Part shown: one piece after another, positions 14,926 through 22,257 of the stretch
Position numbering within the stretch: position 1 is the first letter of the stretch
How the letters are laid out: each line of letters begins with the position of its first letter
Source: Thermococcus sp.
Lineage (GTDB): Archaea; Methanobacteriota_B; Thermococci; Thermococcales; Thermococcaceae
Assembly: GCA_015522395.1 (NCBI GenBank)
Contig: WAMH01000071.1
Coordinates: 1 to 34,123 of the forward strand
Length of the DNA: 34,123 bases
Direction: 5' to 3'
Translations under genes and position numbers: made by a program
Notes under the pieces: generated by a model
The model's database searches: none
What the model saw: the letters and a program-made list of their open reading frames with translations, nothing else
Told to the model about the DNA's origin: nothing

Positions 14926-16203
14926 ATGAGTCCGGAAGAGGCGATCGCACTCGCGGTTTTCCTGGGGGTTTACGCCTTTATAATAACGGAGAGGATCCAC
15001 AGAACGGTGGCCGCAATGGTGGGGGCGAGTTTGATCCTGATCGTGGGGATAATCCCATGGGAGAAGGTCCCCGAGTACCTCGACCTCGAAACGCTCCTCC
15101 TGCTCGCCGGCATGATGGTGATCGTCAACGTTTCCCGTGAGAGCGGCCTCTTTGAGTACATAGCCATAAAGACCGCCAAGCTCTCGAATGGGAACCCGAT
15201 GAAGGTCCTTCTCCTGTTCTCCGTCGTTACCGCCGTCGTTAGCGCGTTTCTCGACAACGTCACGACGGTTTTACTGCTGACGCCGATGCTTCTCTACATA
15301 ACCAAGAGGATGGACGTTAACCCCATTCCGTTCCTCCTCGCGGAGATATTCGCGTCCAACATAGGTGGCACCGCAACGCTTATCGGCGATCCGCCGAATA
15401 TAATGATAGGCTCCGCGGCAGGACTGAGCTTCAACGAGTTTCTGGAGAACATGGGGCCGATAGCCGTTGCCAACATCTTCCTTACAATAGCGGTGGTCTA
15501 CCTCGCCTACAAGAATTCCATAAAGGTCACCCCCTCAAAAAGGAAGGAGATTGAGAGGGTTATACTCAGCATGGACGAGGAAGATGCGATAAGGGACTGG
15601 GAACTCTTCAGGAAATCGGTTATAGTGATCTTGGCCATTGTCGCTGGTTTCTTTCTTCACGATACCATCGGAGTGAAGCCAGCCGTTATAGCCCTCTCCG
15701 GAGCCTCTGTGATGCTCCTATGGAGCGGTGTTTCCCCTGAGAGGGCCCTGGAAAAGGTGGAGTGGGCAACCCTGTTTTTCTTCGGCGGGCTGTTTCTCAT
15801 CGTGGGGGCTCTCGTCGAGACGGGGGTCATAGATGCAGCCGCGGGTAAGATTATGGAGCTCATCCACAGCGAGGCCCAGGCCATATTCGTGATCTCATGG
15901 TTTTCGGCGGTTTCGAGCGCGATAGTTGACAACATCCCTCTAACCGCCACCATGATCCCGCTGATAAAAGCGATGGGTTCGAGCGTTAACACGTATCCCC
16001 TCTGGTGGGCGCTCTCTCTAGGTGCCTGCCTCGGGGGGAACGGAACGGCAATAGGTGCGAGTGCAAACGTCGTTGTCTTGGGCATAGCCCACAGGGAGGG
16101 AATAAAGATAACCTTCGGTGAGTTTCTGAAGGTGGGGGCATTGATAATGGTCTCGACCGTTGCTCTTGGCAGTCTGATACTATGGATGAGATACGGACTG
16201 TGA
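14926..16203 (+). CDS. ArsB/NhaD-type ion transporter (IT superfamily)
   Basis: A 425-residue protein with about 11-12 membrane helices, typical of the NhaD/ArsB/P-protein group. Two repeat hallmarks are clear: ASNIGGTATLIGDPPNIMIGSAAG in the first half, and FSAVSSAIVDNIPLTATMIPL followed by GACLGGNGTAIGASANVVVLG in the second. The polar GT/N motifs line the transport path. It could be a Na+/H+ antiporter (NhaD), or an anion or arsenite efflux carrier; sequence alone does not decide. Start ATG 14926 has GAGGTGGTCAC before it. It lies between two UspA-like genes with gaps of 9 bases on each side, strongly suggesting one operon and Usp-linked control. Confidence 0.85.
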   Translation: MSPEEAIALAVFLGVYAFIITERIHRTVAAMVGASLILIVGIIPWEKVPEYLDLETLLLLAGMMVIVNVSRESGLFEYIAIKTAKLSNGNPMKVLLLFSVVTAVVSAFLDNVTTVLLLTPMLLYITKRMDVNPIPFLLAEIFASNIGGTATLIGDPPNIMIGSAAGLSFNEFLENMGPIAVANIFLTIAVVYLAYKNSIKVTPSKRKEIERVILSMDEEDAIRDWELFRKSVIVILAIVAGFFLHDTIGVKPAVIALSGASVMLLWSGVSPERALEKVEWATLFFFGGLFLIVGALVETGVIDAAAGKIMELIHSEAQAIFVISWFSAVSSAIVDNIPLTATMIPLIKAMGSSVNTYPLWWALSLGACLGGNGTAIGASANVVVLGIAHREGIKITFGEFLKVGALIMVSTVALGSLILWMRYGL

Positions 16204-16212
16204 GGTGATCGC

Positions 16213-16662
16213 ATGAGGATACTCGTACTGGTTGACGGCTCTAAGTGGAGTCAGAAAGCGGCACTGCACGCGTTTGCAGTGGCAAAGGGAAAGAAGGCGA
16301 AGGTCGTGCTCTTCTCCGTGCTTGACAGGAGAGAGGTCCGGACAGTGGCCTTCCACGCCAGCGTTATAAGCGGCTCGCTTGATGAGATACGGAACTTTGA
16401 GGAAACCCTCTGGGAGCAGAACAAGAGAAACGTTAAGGAGCTCCTAACGACGCTCCTGGAGGTGGGGCAGAGGGAAGGTGTCAGCTGTGCCTTCAAAATC
16501 GTCGAGGGGCAGGCCAGGGACAGGATCCTTGAGGAGGCCAACTCAGGAAGGTACTCCCTCGTCGTCATGGGTGCCTACGGGAAGAGCGGTAAGACCAGGA
16601 TAGGTTCACTCCTGGAGGACGTCATCGGAGGGATAAGACCACCTGTCATGGTCGTCCGGTGA
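16213..16662 (+). CDS. UspA-family universal stress protein
   Basis: A 149-residue UspA fold protein. Strand 1 is MRILVLVDGSKWSQKAALHA with the Asp/Gly/Ser typical of the adenine pocket. The late motif YSLVVMGAYGKSGKTRIGSLLEDVIGGIRPPVMVV matches the Usp G-x2-G-x(n)-G-S ATP-binding loop (here GAYGKSGKTRIGS) with a final PVMVV strand, so ATP binding is likely. Start ATG 16213 follows GAGGTGATCGC and lies 9 bases after the transporter stop. It probably senses adenine nucleotides or stress and modulates the transporter; this is inference from gene order. Confidence 0.88.
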   Translation: MRILVLVDGSKWSQKAALHAFAVAKGKKAKVVLFSVLDRREVRTVAFHASVISGSLDEIRNFEETLWEQNKRNVKELLTTLLEVGQREGVSCAFKIVEGQARDRILEEANSGRYSLVVMGAYGKSGKTRIGSLLEDVIGGIRPPVMVVR

Positions 16663-16706
16663 GCTAACTTTAAAACCACCTTTCCGTTTCCAAGCTGGGT
16701 GGTGAC

Positions 16707-17582
16707 ATGGAGTTCCTTTACACCTACGAGACGTTCAAGCTCGAGCTTCCCCTTACCGAACCAGAGAACGCACGTTACGTAATATTGGGTGTTCCCTTTG
16801 ACGGGACGACGAGCTTCAAGGCGGGGGCGCGCTTCGGGCCTTCACTGACGAGGCACGCGACGCTCAACCTCGAGAGCTACGTCCTCGACTACGACGTTGA
16901 CATTGCGGAACTTCCCATAGCGGATATAGGTGACGTTGCGGTAGTCGCTGGAGATCCCCGTGGGACCGCCGATAGAGTCAGAGAAACGATTGAAGAACTG
17001 AAGAGGGCAAACCCGGCCGGGATTCCAATACTCCTTGGCGGCGAACATTCCCAGACCCTTGGGGCAGTTGAAGCACTGAAGCCAAAAAGCTACGTTGTCT
17101 TTGATGCGCACCTCGATCTTCGCGACAGCTATGAAGAGAACCCCTACAATCACGCTTGCGTTGCGAGAAGGATAAGTGAGCTTGACATCGAGGAGGCCAT
17201 GTTCGGGATAAGGAGCGGGACGAAGGAGGAAGTGGAGTACGCGAAGATGAAGGGCATTCAGTGGGTTCACGCCAGAGATTACAGCTTTGAGTTATTCGTC
17301 GAGCTGGTTAAGCCCCTTCCTGAGCCAGTTTACCTCTCGGTGGACGTAGACGTCTTTGACCTCTCGATGGTTCCCTCAACGGGAACCCCCGAGGCAGGGG
17401 GATTGTCCTTCTGGGACGTTGTCAAAGCTGTTGAATGGCTCGTCGGGAACAAGAGGATAGCGGGCTTTGATGTGATGGAAGTAGCTGGAGAGAATCTCGG
17501 GGACATCACGGCCCTAACAGCGGCAAAGCTCCTCTTCTACTTCATCGGGGCAAATTGGAAAAATCATGAGGAGGGTTTGTAA
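16707..17582 (+). CDS. speB: Agmatinase-type ureohydrolase
   Basis: A member of the arginase/agmatinase family that removes urea from agmatine or, as known for the Thermococcus enzyme, from N1-aminopropylagmatine, to yield spermidine. Dimanganese ligands are all present: GGEHS (His), DAHLDLRD (Asp, His, Asp) and SVDVDVFDLS (Asp, Asp). The length of 291 is normal. Start ATG 16707 follows GGGTGGTGAC, with a TATA element CTTTAAAAC at about 16668-16676. The 3' end overlaps the convergent antiporter gene by 19 bases. Spermidine made here would be the donor for hypusine on aIF5A, encoded nearby at 13896. Confidence 0.92.
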   Translation: MEFLYTYETFKLELPLTEPENARYVILGVPFDGTTSFKAGARFGPSLTRHATLNLESYVLDYDVDIAELPIADIGDVAVVAGDPRGTADRVRETIEELKRANPAGIPILLGGEHSQTLGAVEALKPKSYVVFDAHLDLRDSYEENPYNHACVARRISELDIEEAMFGIRSGTKEEVEYAKMKGIQWVHARDYSFELFVELVKPLPEPVYLSVDVDVFDLSMVPSTGTPEAGGLSFWDVVKAVEWLVGNKRIAGFDVMEVAGENLGDITALTAAKLLFYFIGANWKNHEEGL

Positions 17583-18898
17583 CCCTTCTCCTCAAACTCC
17601 TTGACGATGCTCCTGACGGTCAGCAGCTTCTCCCTGAGGAAGGGAACCCAGAGGGTCTCCACGATGACCGTGGTAAGCACTGCTATTATGGTCACGCCCA
17701 GGATGATCTCTCCCCAGTGGATGAGCTGTGGATCATGGTAGGTCAGACCGAGGGTCAGGGGAAAGCTCGCCAGAGCCGAGGGGACGACGCCCCTGGGTCC
17801 CTCCAGGGATATGAAGAGGTACTCCTTTACGTTGTGCCACTTGAGGATCGGAAGTGCCGCGAGAGGCCTAGCGACGAAGATTATGGCGAATGATATTAGT
17901 ATTCCCTTCCAGAGGTAGTCGTAGATGACCGAGAGGTCTATGCTCGCTCCGAGAAGGGTGAAGATGAATATTGTCGCTATCGCCGCCAGACTCTCGTTGA
18001 AGTGGACCTCCCTTTCAATGGCCTTAACTATCCAGCGCGCGGTTTTGATGTCCTCCTTGAAGAGTATCTTGTGGTTGCCGAGGACTATACCCGTAACGGT
18101 TGCCACGAGGTAGCCCGAGGCGTGAACCATCTCTCCCAGCAGGAATCCTCCAAAGGCCAGGGAGAGGGAGTATATGATGACGTCAGGGAACTCCATGACT
18201 CCCGTCTTCTTGAGGATCCAGTAACCCAAGAAGCCCATGCCTATTCCAATGGCTATGGAGGCAAGCATCTGGTAGAGGAAGAAAACCACTGCGGCAGGAT
18301 AGATCCCTATGTGGCCCGCCATCATCTCGAGTATCCTGGCACTGGGAGCCTGCGGGACGAGAAGAGCAACGGCCACCGACGTCAAGACTATGCCGAGAGG
18401 ATCGTTGAAGATAGACTCTGTCACTATTATGGTTTCGATATCCTGCCTGACGCGATGCTGTCTGAAGAGGGGTATTAACGTGGCGGGGTCTGTGGCACTG
18501 ATTATCGCCCCAAAGAGGAAGCCAACAACGAATGGGACATGGAAAAGCCATGAGAAAACCGCCGCAGCAATGAGGGCCGTGATTAGGAGGCCAACCGTGT
18601 CAAGGGTAAGGACGGTTCCAAGACGCTTTTTCAGAAGGAAGAGACTGAGGTTGTGGCCCTCCGTGAAGAGTATCATAACGAGGCCAAAGACACGCACGTA
18701 ATCAAATAGAACATGGGCCAGGTCCCTGTTTACAAAATTGAGAACGGGTCCAATAAACATTCCAAAGAATATGAACAGCGGAATGTAAGAGACGTTGGTT
18801 CTTTGACTTATAAGAAGCGAAATGAAGCCTATGGCCATCACAATGAAAAAGACGAAGACCATCATCTCAACGCTGGGTAGCCCCGACGCTCCTATCAT
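17564..18898 (-). CDS. CPA1 (NhaP-type) Na+/H+ antiporter
   Basis: A 444-residue membrane antiporter with about 12-13 helices. The signature ISATDPATLIPLF (helix 5) and ESIFNDPLGIVL (helix 6, the ND/FNDP ion-binding pair known from archaeal NhaP) show the CPA1 class. FTEGHNLSL and ISLEGPRGVVPSALAS are further conserved segments. The start is ATG 18898, after GGAGGGATCGGT; the longer frame to 18982 begins with non-hydrophobic sequence. No clear TATA element is seen in the 84 bases upstream. It would expel Na+ and help pH control. The 3' end overlaps agmatinase by 19 bases on the opposite strand. Confidence 0.9.
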   Translation of the reverse strand: MIGASGLPSVEMMVFVFFIVMAIGFISLLISQRTNVSYIPLFIFFGMFIGPVLNFVNRDLAHVLFDYVRVFGLVMILFTEGHNLSLFLLKKRLGTVLTLDTVGLLITALIAAAVFSWLFHVPFVVGFLFGAIISATDPATLIPLFRQHRVRQDIETIIVTESIFNDPLGIVLTSVAVALLVPQAPSARILEMMAGHIGIYPAAVVFFLYQMLASIAIGIGMGFLGYWILKKTGVMEFPDVIIYSLSLAFGGFLLGEMVHASGYLVATVTGIVLGNHKILFKEDIKTARWIVKAIEREVHFNESLAAIATIFIFTLLGASIDLSVIYDYLWKGILISFAIIFVARPLAALPILKWHNVKEYLFISLEGPRGVVPSALASFPLTLGLTYHDPQLIHWGEIILGVTIIAVLTTVIVETLWVPFLREKLLTVRSIVKEFEEKGYKPSS

Positions 18899-18987
18899 AC
18901 CGATCCCTCCGCGTTTTTCTGCGTCACCGCGATTTGGACAGTCAAATGGATTTTTCTGTACATTCACATGACACCACGGCAATCGCC

Positions 18988-19638
18988 TTATATCCTTTTT
19001 GGTTCATTCCTCAGTTGTGCGTCTACTGATTGGAGTTCGTAGGGATAACCAAGCTTAACCACCAGTAATAAGCCCACCAAAAAGCCCAGAATCTCCATAA
19101 CGACGTCCTGAATCTTGTTTGAGAGACTCTCCTCCAGCCACGGCATTTCAGGTTGAAGGGCAACCTCAAAGAATTCCCAGAGGATTCCAGCTACGAAAAG
19201 GGCAAAGAAGCTTATCCCAATTATTTTCTTTGGACTCCACTTCAGCCCATAGGTTTGAGACGCCTCGAGGACGACCTCGTTGAAGATAAACCACGTGACG
19301 AGGCCCCCTAAGAAGTGGCTTGGAACGTCGGCGTAGCCCCAGGTGCCGTTGTAAAGGTCGAGGTTAAGAAAAGGGACCTCGAGGAAGGTTATGTGGGCAG
19401 CGATGAAGATCGAGAAGAGGGTGTAGATTCCATCGCTGTAGAAGGGACTCACCCATGGCCAGGCCCCCCTTCCAGGGCTCGGATAGGCACGCCTCACAAG
19501 GGGCGGAACGAAGAGGGAAGCTAGGCCGAAAACTGCAGCCGCCATCTGGTCGAGGGTGCCCTCTCCAATGATGCTTACAAGCGCGAGTGATACCACTCCA
19601 AAGGACGCCGCTACTGTGAAGCTCTCCCATCTCCTCAT
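18988..19638 (-). CDS. Multi-pass membrane protein, YjdF/DUF2238-like
   Basis: A 216-residue protein with about six hydrophobic segments. The pattern DVPSHFLGGLVTWFIFNEV, then GILWEFFEVAL and later NKIQDVVMEILGFLVGLLLV, resembles the DUF2238/YjdF layout (acidic and His residues in the membrane, a WEFxE motif and a D-x(n)-D/N-G ending). The function is unknown in that family. Start ATG 19638 has GGTGGTAAC before it, and a TATA element (AAAATATAATAAG on the minus strand, about 19661-19673). It lies 89 bases upstream of the NhaP antiporter on the same strand, which may share its transcript. Confidence 0.7.
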   Translation of the reverse strand: MRRWESFTVAASFGVVSLALVSIIGEGTLDQMAAAVFGLASLFVPPLVRRAYPSPGRGAWPWVSPFYSDGIYTLFSIFIAAHITFLEVPFLNLDLYNGTWGYADVPSHFLGGLVTWFIFNEVVLEASQTYGLKWSPKKIIGISFFALFVAGILWEFFEVALQPEMPWLEESLSNKIQDVVMEILGFLVGLLLVVKLGYPYELQSVDAQLRNEPKRI

Positions 19639-19832
19639 GTTACCACCGGAAGCTTTTCATCTTATTATATTTTCCCAGATATTCTTTTCGTTGGAGGCCC
19701 TTGGGGAAAGAAGCGATAAACCCCTCATAGTGGTACAATGTACTAAACGGGTCCCTTATGGTCACCATTTTCCCTAAACACTTAAATAAGGGCCATTAGA
19801 TACAATCCTCAGCAGTCCTGCCGGTGATCACA

Positions 19833-20327
19833 ATGGACATCGAACATGCACTGGAGAAGTTTCACTCCCTTAAGCTGGTGGATATAAACCCGGGTATATC
19901 TTCAATGCCAGTAGTCTCAGAGAACTCGGATATGATGAGCGTTCTCAAAACCCTGAGAACGAGGCACCACGTCTGGGTCGTCAAGGACAGGGACAGCATG
20001 GAACTCGTTGGCGTGATAAAATACATGGACGTTATAGACGTCCTCCTGCCGCCGGAAGCCCACAGATTCAGGCTTGGTATGACGAGCAGAACCATGAAGT
20101 CCCTCCTCGGGGGAGCGGCGAAGGCGGGTGATGTCGCGGAGAAGCAGGTCCTGACGATAGACGAGAACAAGACGGTTCTGGATGCCCTCATAAAGATGCG
20201 CAAGTACAAGACCCAGGTTCTGGCTATGGTCGATGGCAACAGGCTCGTTGGCGAGGTTAGCATAAGGATACTCATCGGTGAACTTCTAAGACTGATAAAG
20301 GTGAGTGGTGCCCAATGGAAGCAGTAA
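19833..20327 (+). CDS. CBS-domain pair protein, likely antiporter regulator
   Basis: A 164-residue protein with two CBS motifs: residues about 25-75 (SSMPVVSENSDMMSVLKTL, ELVGVIKYMDVIDVLL) and about 105-160 (VLTIDENKTVLDALIKM, RLVGEVSIRILIGELL). CBS pairs usually bind AMP, ATP or SAM and act as energy sensors. The start is ATG 19833 after GGTGATCACA rather than GTG 19824. A TATA-like CACTTAAATAAGG lies at about 19778-19790. The 3' end overlaps the KefB/NapA-type antiporter gene by 13 bases, so the two are translationally coupled and the protein is probably its regulatory partner. Confidence 0.88.
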   Translation: MDIEHALEKFHSLKLVDINPGISSMPVVSENSDMMSVLKTLRTRHHVWVVKDRDSMELVGVIKYMDVIDVLLPPEAHRFRLGMTSRTMKSLLGGAAKAGDVAEKQVLTIDENKTVLDALIKMRKYKTQVLAMVDGNRLVGEVSIRILIGELLRLIKVSGAQWKQ

Positions 20328-21634
20328 CATGGCTTCTGTTCGCGATCGGTATCTCCCTCATTCTAGCGAAGATAGGGGACGCTATAATCGAACACTACGA
20401 GCTTCCCGGGGTTCTTGGAGAGCTGATAATGGGCATGATCCTTGGAAACCTGGTATACTTCGGCATCGTTGCCCCCCAGTACCTTCCAATAGTCAGCGGG
20501 GAGCAATATGTTAACACCATGACGAACATAGCAGACACCCTGGCCAAGCTGGGCATAATCTTCCTGCTCTTCCTCGGTGCCCTCGACACGGATATCGACC
20601 AACTCAAGAAGACGGGCGTTACAGCCACAGTCTCCACAGTTCTTGGCGTCTTCGTCCCGCTGATAATGGCTTGGTACGCTCTCATGGCGATGGGTTATCC
20701 CAGCAGGGAGGCCTTTGCCGGCGGCGTCCTTCTCACCGCGACCAGCATCGGCCTAACAGTTCGCGTCATGATGGACCTCGGTGTCCTTAAAAGCGAGGTC
20801 GGCGCCGCTTCACTGAGCGCAAGTGTCATGGACGACTTCCTTGGTATAGCACTCGTCATATTCGCCGTGGGAAGCGGTGGATTATTCGGCCTGACCCTTA
20901 AAATAATCGCGTTCTTTGTGATAACCGGCGTGATCTGGTGGTTCCTCGTTGACTACTACATCAAATTCGCCGAGAAGCTCCACGTTGAAAAGGGCATCCT
21001 CGGGATGGCCCTTGGAATGATGTTCCTCTTCGCGGCTTTGGCCGAGGGCTGGTTCGCAGCTGCTATAGAAGGTGCCTTTATGATGGGCTTGACCCTCTCG
21101 AAGCTCCCCGAGGGAAAGCGCCTCATGGAGGACGCAAGGGCCATCGGATACGGCCTGCTCGTCCCCTTCTTCTTCGTCCACACGGGGGCAATGCTTAACC
21201 TCACCGTATTCGAGCACAAGAACGCCCTCATACTTGCGACCGTTATGAGCCTGATAGCCGTCATCGGTAAGATACTCGGCAGGGGGTTCGGGGCGTGGAT
21301 AACCGCCTGGGGACGCGGAAGGGACTTCCTCATGACGCGGGAAAACGCGTGGATGTCCCTTCAGATGGGCATTGGTTCGGTTCCGAGGACGGAGGTGGCT
21401 TTGGTAGACCTCATGGTCGCCATCCAGGGTGGCGCGATACCCCCGAGTGATGCTCCGGAGTTCATAGCGGCGACGCTGATATTCATAACCGTCTCCGTGC
21501 TTATAACGCCTCCACTCCTCAAGTGGGCGTTCAAGGCCGAGATAGAGGAGGCCAAAGCGGCCAAAGCTGCCCAGAAGGCAGAGAGGATAAAGGAAACCAA
21601 AGAGAGGATAAAGGAGATAAAGGGGAATCAGTGA
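20315..21634 (+). CDS. CPA2 (KefB/NapA-type) Na+/H+ or K+/H+ antiporter
   Basis: A 439-residue membrane protein with 12-13 helices. The family core is visible as LPGVLGELIMGMILGN, LGIIFLLFLGALDTDI, LTATSIGLTVRVMMDLG and the ion-binding segment SASVMDDFLGIALVIFAVG (the DD pair of CPA2). The C-terminal 35 residues are strongly charged (KAEIEEAKAAKAAQKAERIKETKER in part), probably a coiled coil that could contact a partner. It has no RCK/TrkA-N domain. The start ATG 20315 lies within the end of the CBS gene. The T-rich stretch after the stop probably terminates it. Confidence 0.9.
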   Translation: MEAVTWLLFAIGISLILAKIGDAIIEHYELPGVLGELIMGMILGNLVYFGIVAPQYLPIVSGEQYVNTMTNIADTLAKLGIIFLLFLGALDTDIDQLKKTGVTATVSTVLGVFVPLIMAWYALMAMGYPSREAFAGGVLLTATSIGLTVRVMMDLGVLKSEVGAASLSASVMDDFLGIALVIFAVGSGGLFGLTLKIIAFFVITGVIWWFLVDYYIKFAEKLHVEKGILGMALGMMFLFAALAEGWFAAAIEGAFMMGLTLSKLPEGKRLMEDARAIGYGLLVPFFFVHTGAMLNLTVFEHKNALILATVMSLIAVIGKILGRGFGAWITAWGRGRDFLMTRENAWMSLQMGIGSVPRTEVALVDLMVAIQGGAIPPSDAPEFIAATLIFITVSVLITPPLLKWAFKAEIEEAKAAKAAQKAERIKETKERIKEIKGNQ

Positions 21635-21655
21635 CGCCTTTCTTTTTCCAACTTT

Positions 21656-22126
21656 TCAGCCGAAGAAGGCTCCCATCATGTCCATCTGCTCCTCGCTTAT
21701 GCTCTTTATTTTGAACTCCGGCATCTCGGAAAGCAACTCCCCGTACTCCTTCTCCGTTATCTCCCTCGCCTCACCGTTCTCGACGAGATAGAAAATCCCG
21801 TAGTCGGGGTCGCGGTAGGCGACGAGGAACCTATCCACCTCGATGTCATCGAAGTTCACGAAGATGATGTTTCCGCCGGTGTAGGTTCTCTTACACTTGA
21901 AGGGAAAGCTCGAGGAGTTAAGCATCGCATCTCCAAGGGCCTGGTTGGCCTTCTCACCGTTTATCTCCGTCCAGAACTTCCTTCCCTCGAAGTCGCCCTC
22001 GACGACTATCAGGAACCTCTGGCCTTCTAACTCCATCAGCGGTGCACCCTTCTCCTGAAGTATTTTAAACAGCTCTCCGATCGTCCCGGCGTTCCTAAGG
22101 GAAGCAACAAAACCTTCAACCTTCAT
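21656..22126 (-). CDS. Hypothetical soluble protein
   Basis: A 156-residue cytoplasmic protein without signal or membrane segments. It shows alternating strands (QRFLIVVEGDFEG, NIIFVNFDDIEVDRFLVAYR, YGIFYLVENGEA), two cysteine-free halves except one CK near residue 78, and a conserved-looking FKCKRTYTGGN. I do not recognise a family, and it is likely Thermococcales-specific. Start ATG 22126 follows GGTGAAAGACC; the TATA element CTTTTATACTC lies about 30 bases upstream on the minus strand (around 22156-22166). It converges with the antiporter gene; the 21-base gap is T-rich. Confidence 0.7.
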   Translation of the reverse strand: MKVEGFVASLRNAGTIGELFKILQEKGAPLMELEGQRFLIVVEGDFEGRKFWTEINGEKANQALGDAMLNSSSFPFKCKRTYTGGNIIFVNFDDIEVDRFLVAYRDPDYGIFYLVENGEAREITEKEYGELLSEMPEFKIKSISEEQMDMMGAFFG

Positions 22127-22257
22127 GGTCTTTCACCGCTTCACCTTGGGAACCGAGTATAAAAGCTTAAGCCTCCACCCGTTTAGAGGATAAACGATAA
22201 AAACCCCTCTACAAACCGGGAGATGGGAGGCAGGGATATAAGGCGGGGGACATAAAG

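Noticed and set aside
19736..19832. Possible operator at TGGTACAATGTACTA upstream of the CBS gene
   Set aside because: The near-palindrome TACAATGTA is short and alone, with no second copy found in the window.
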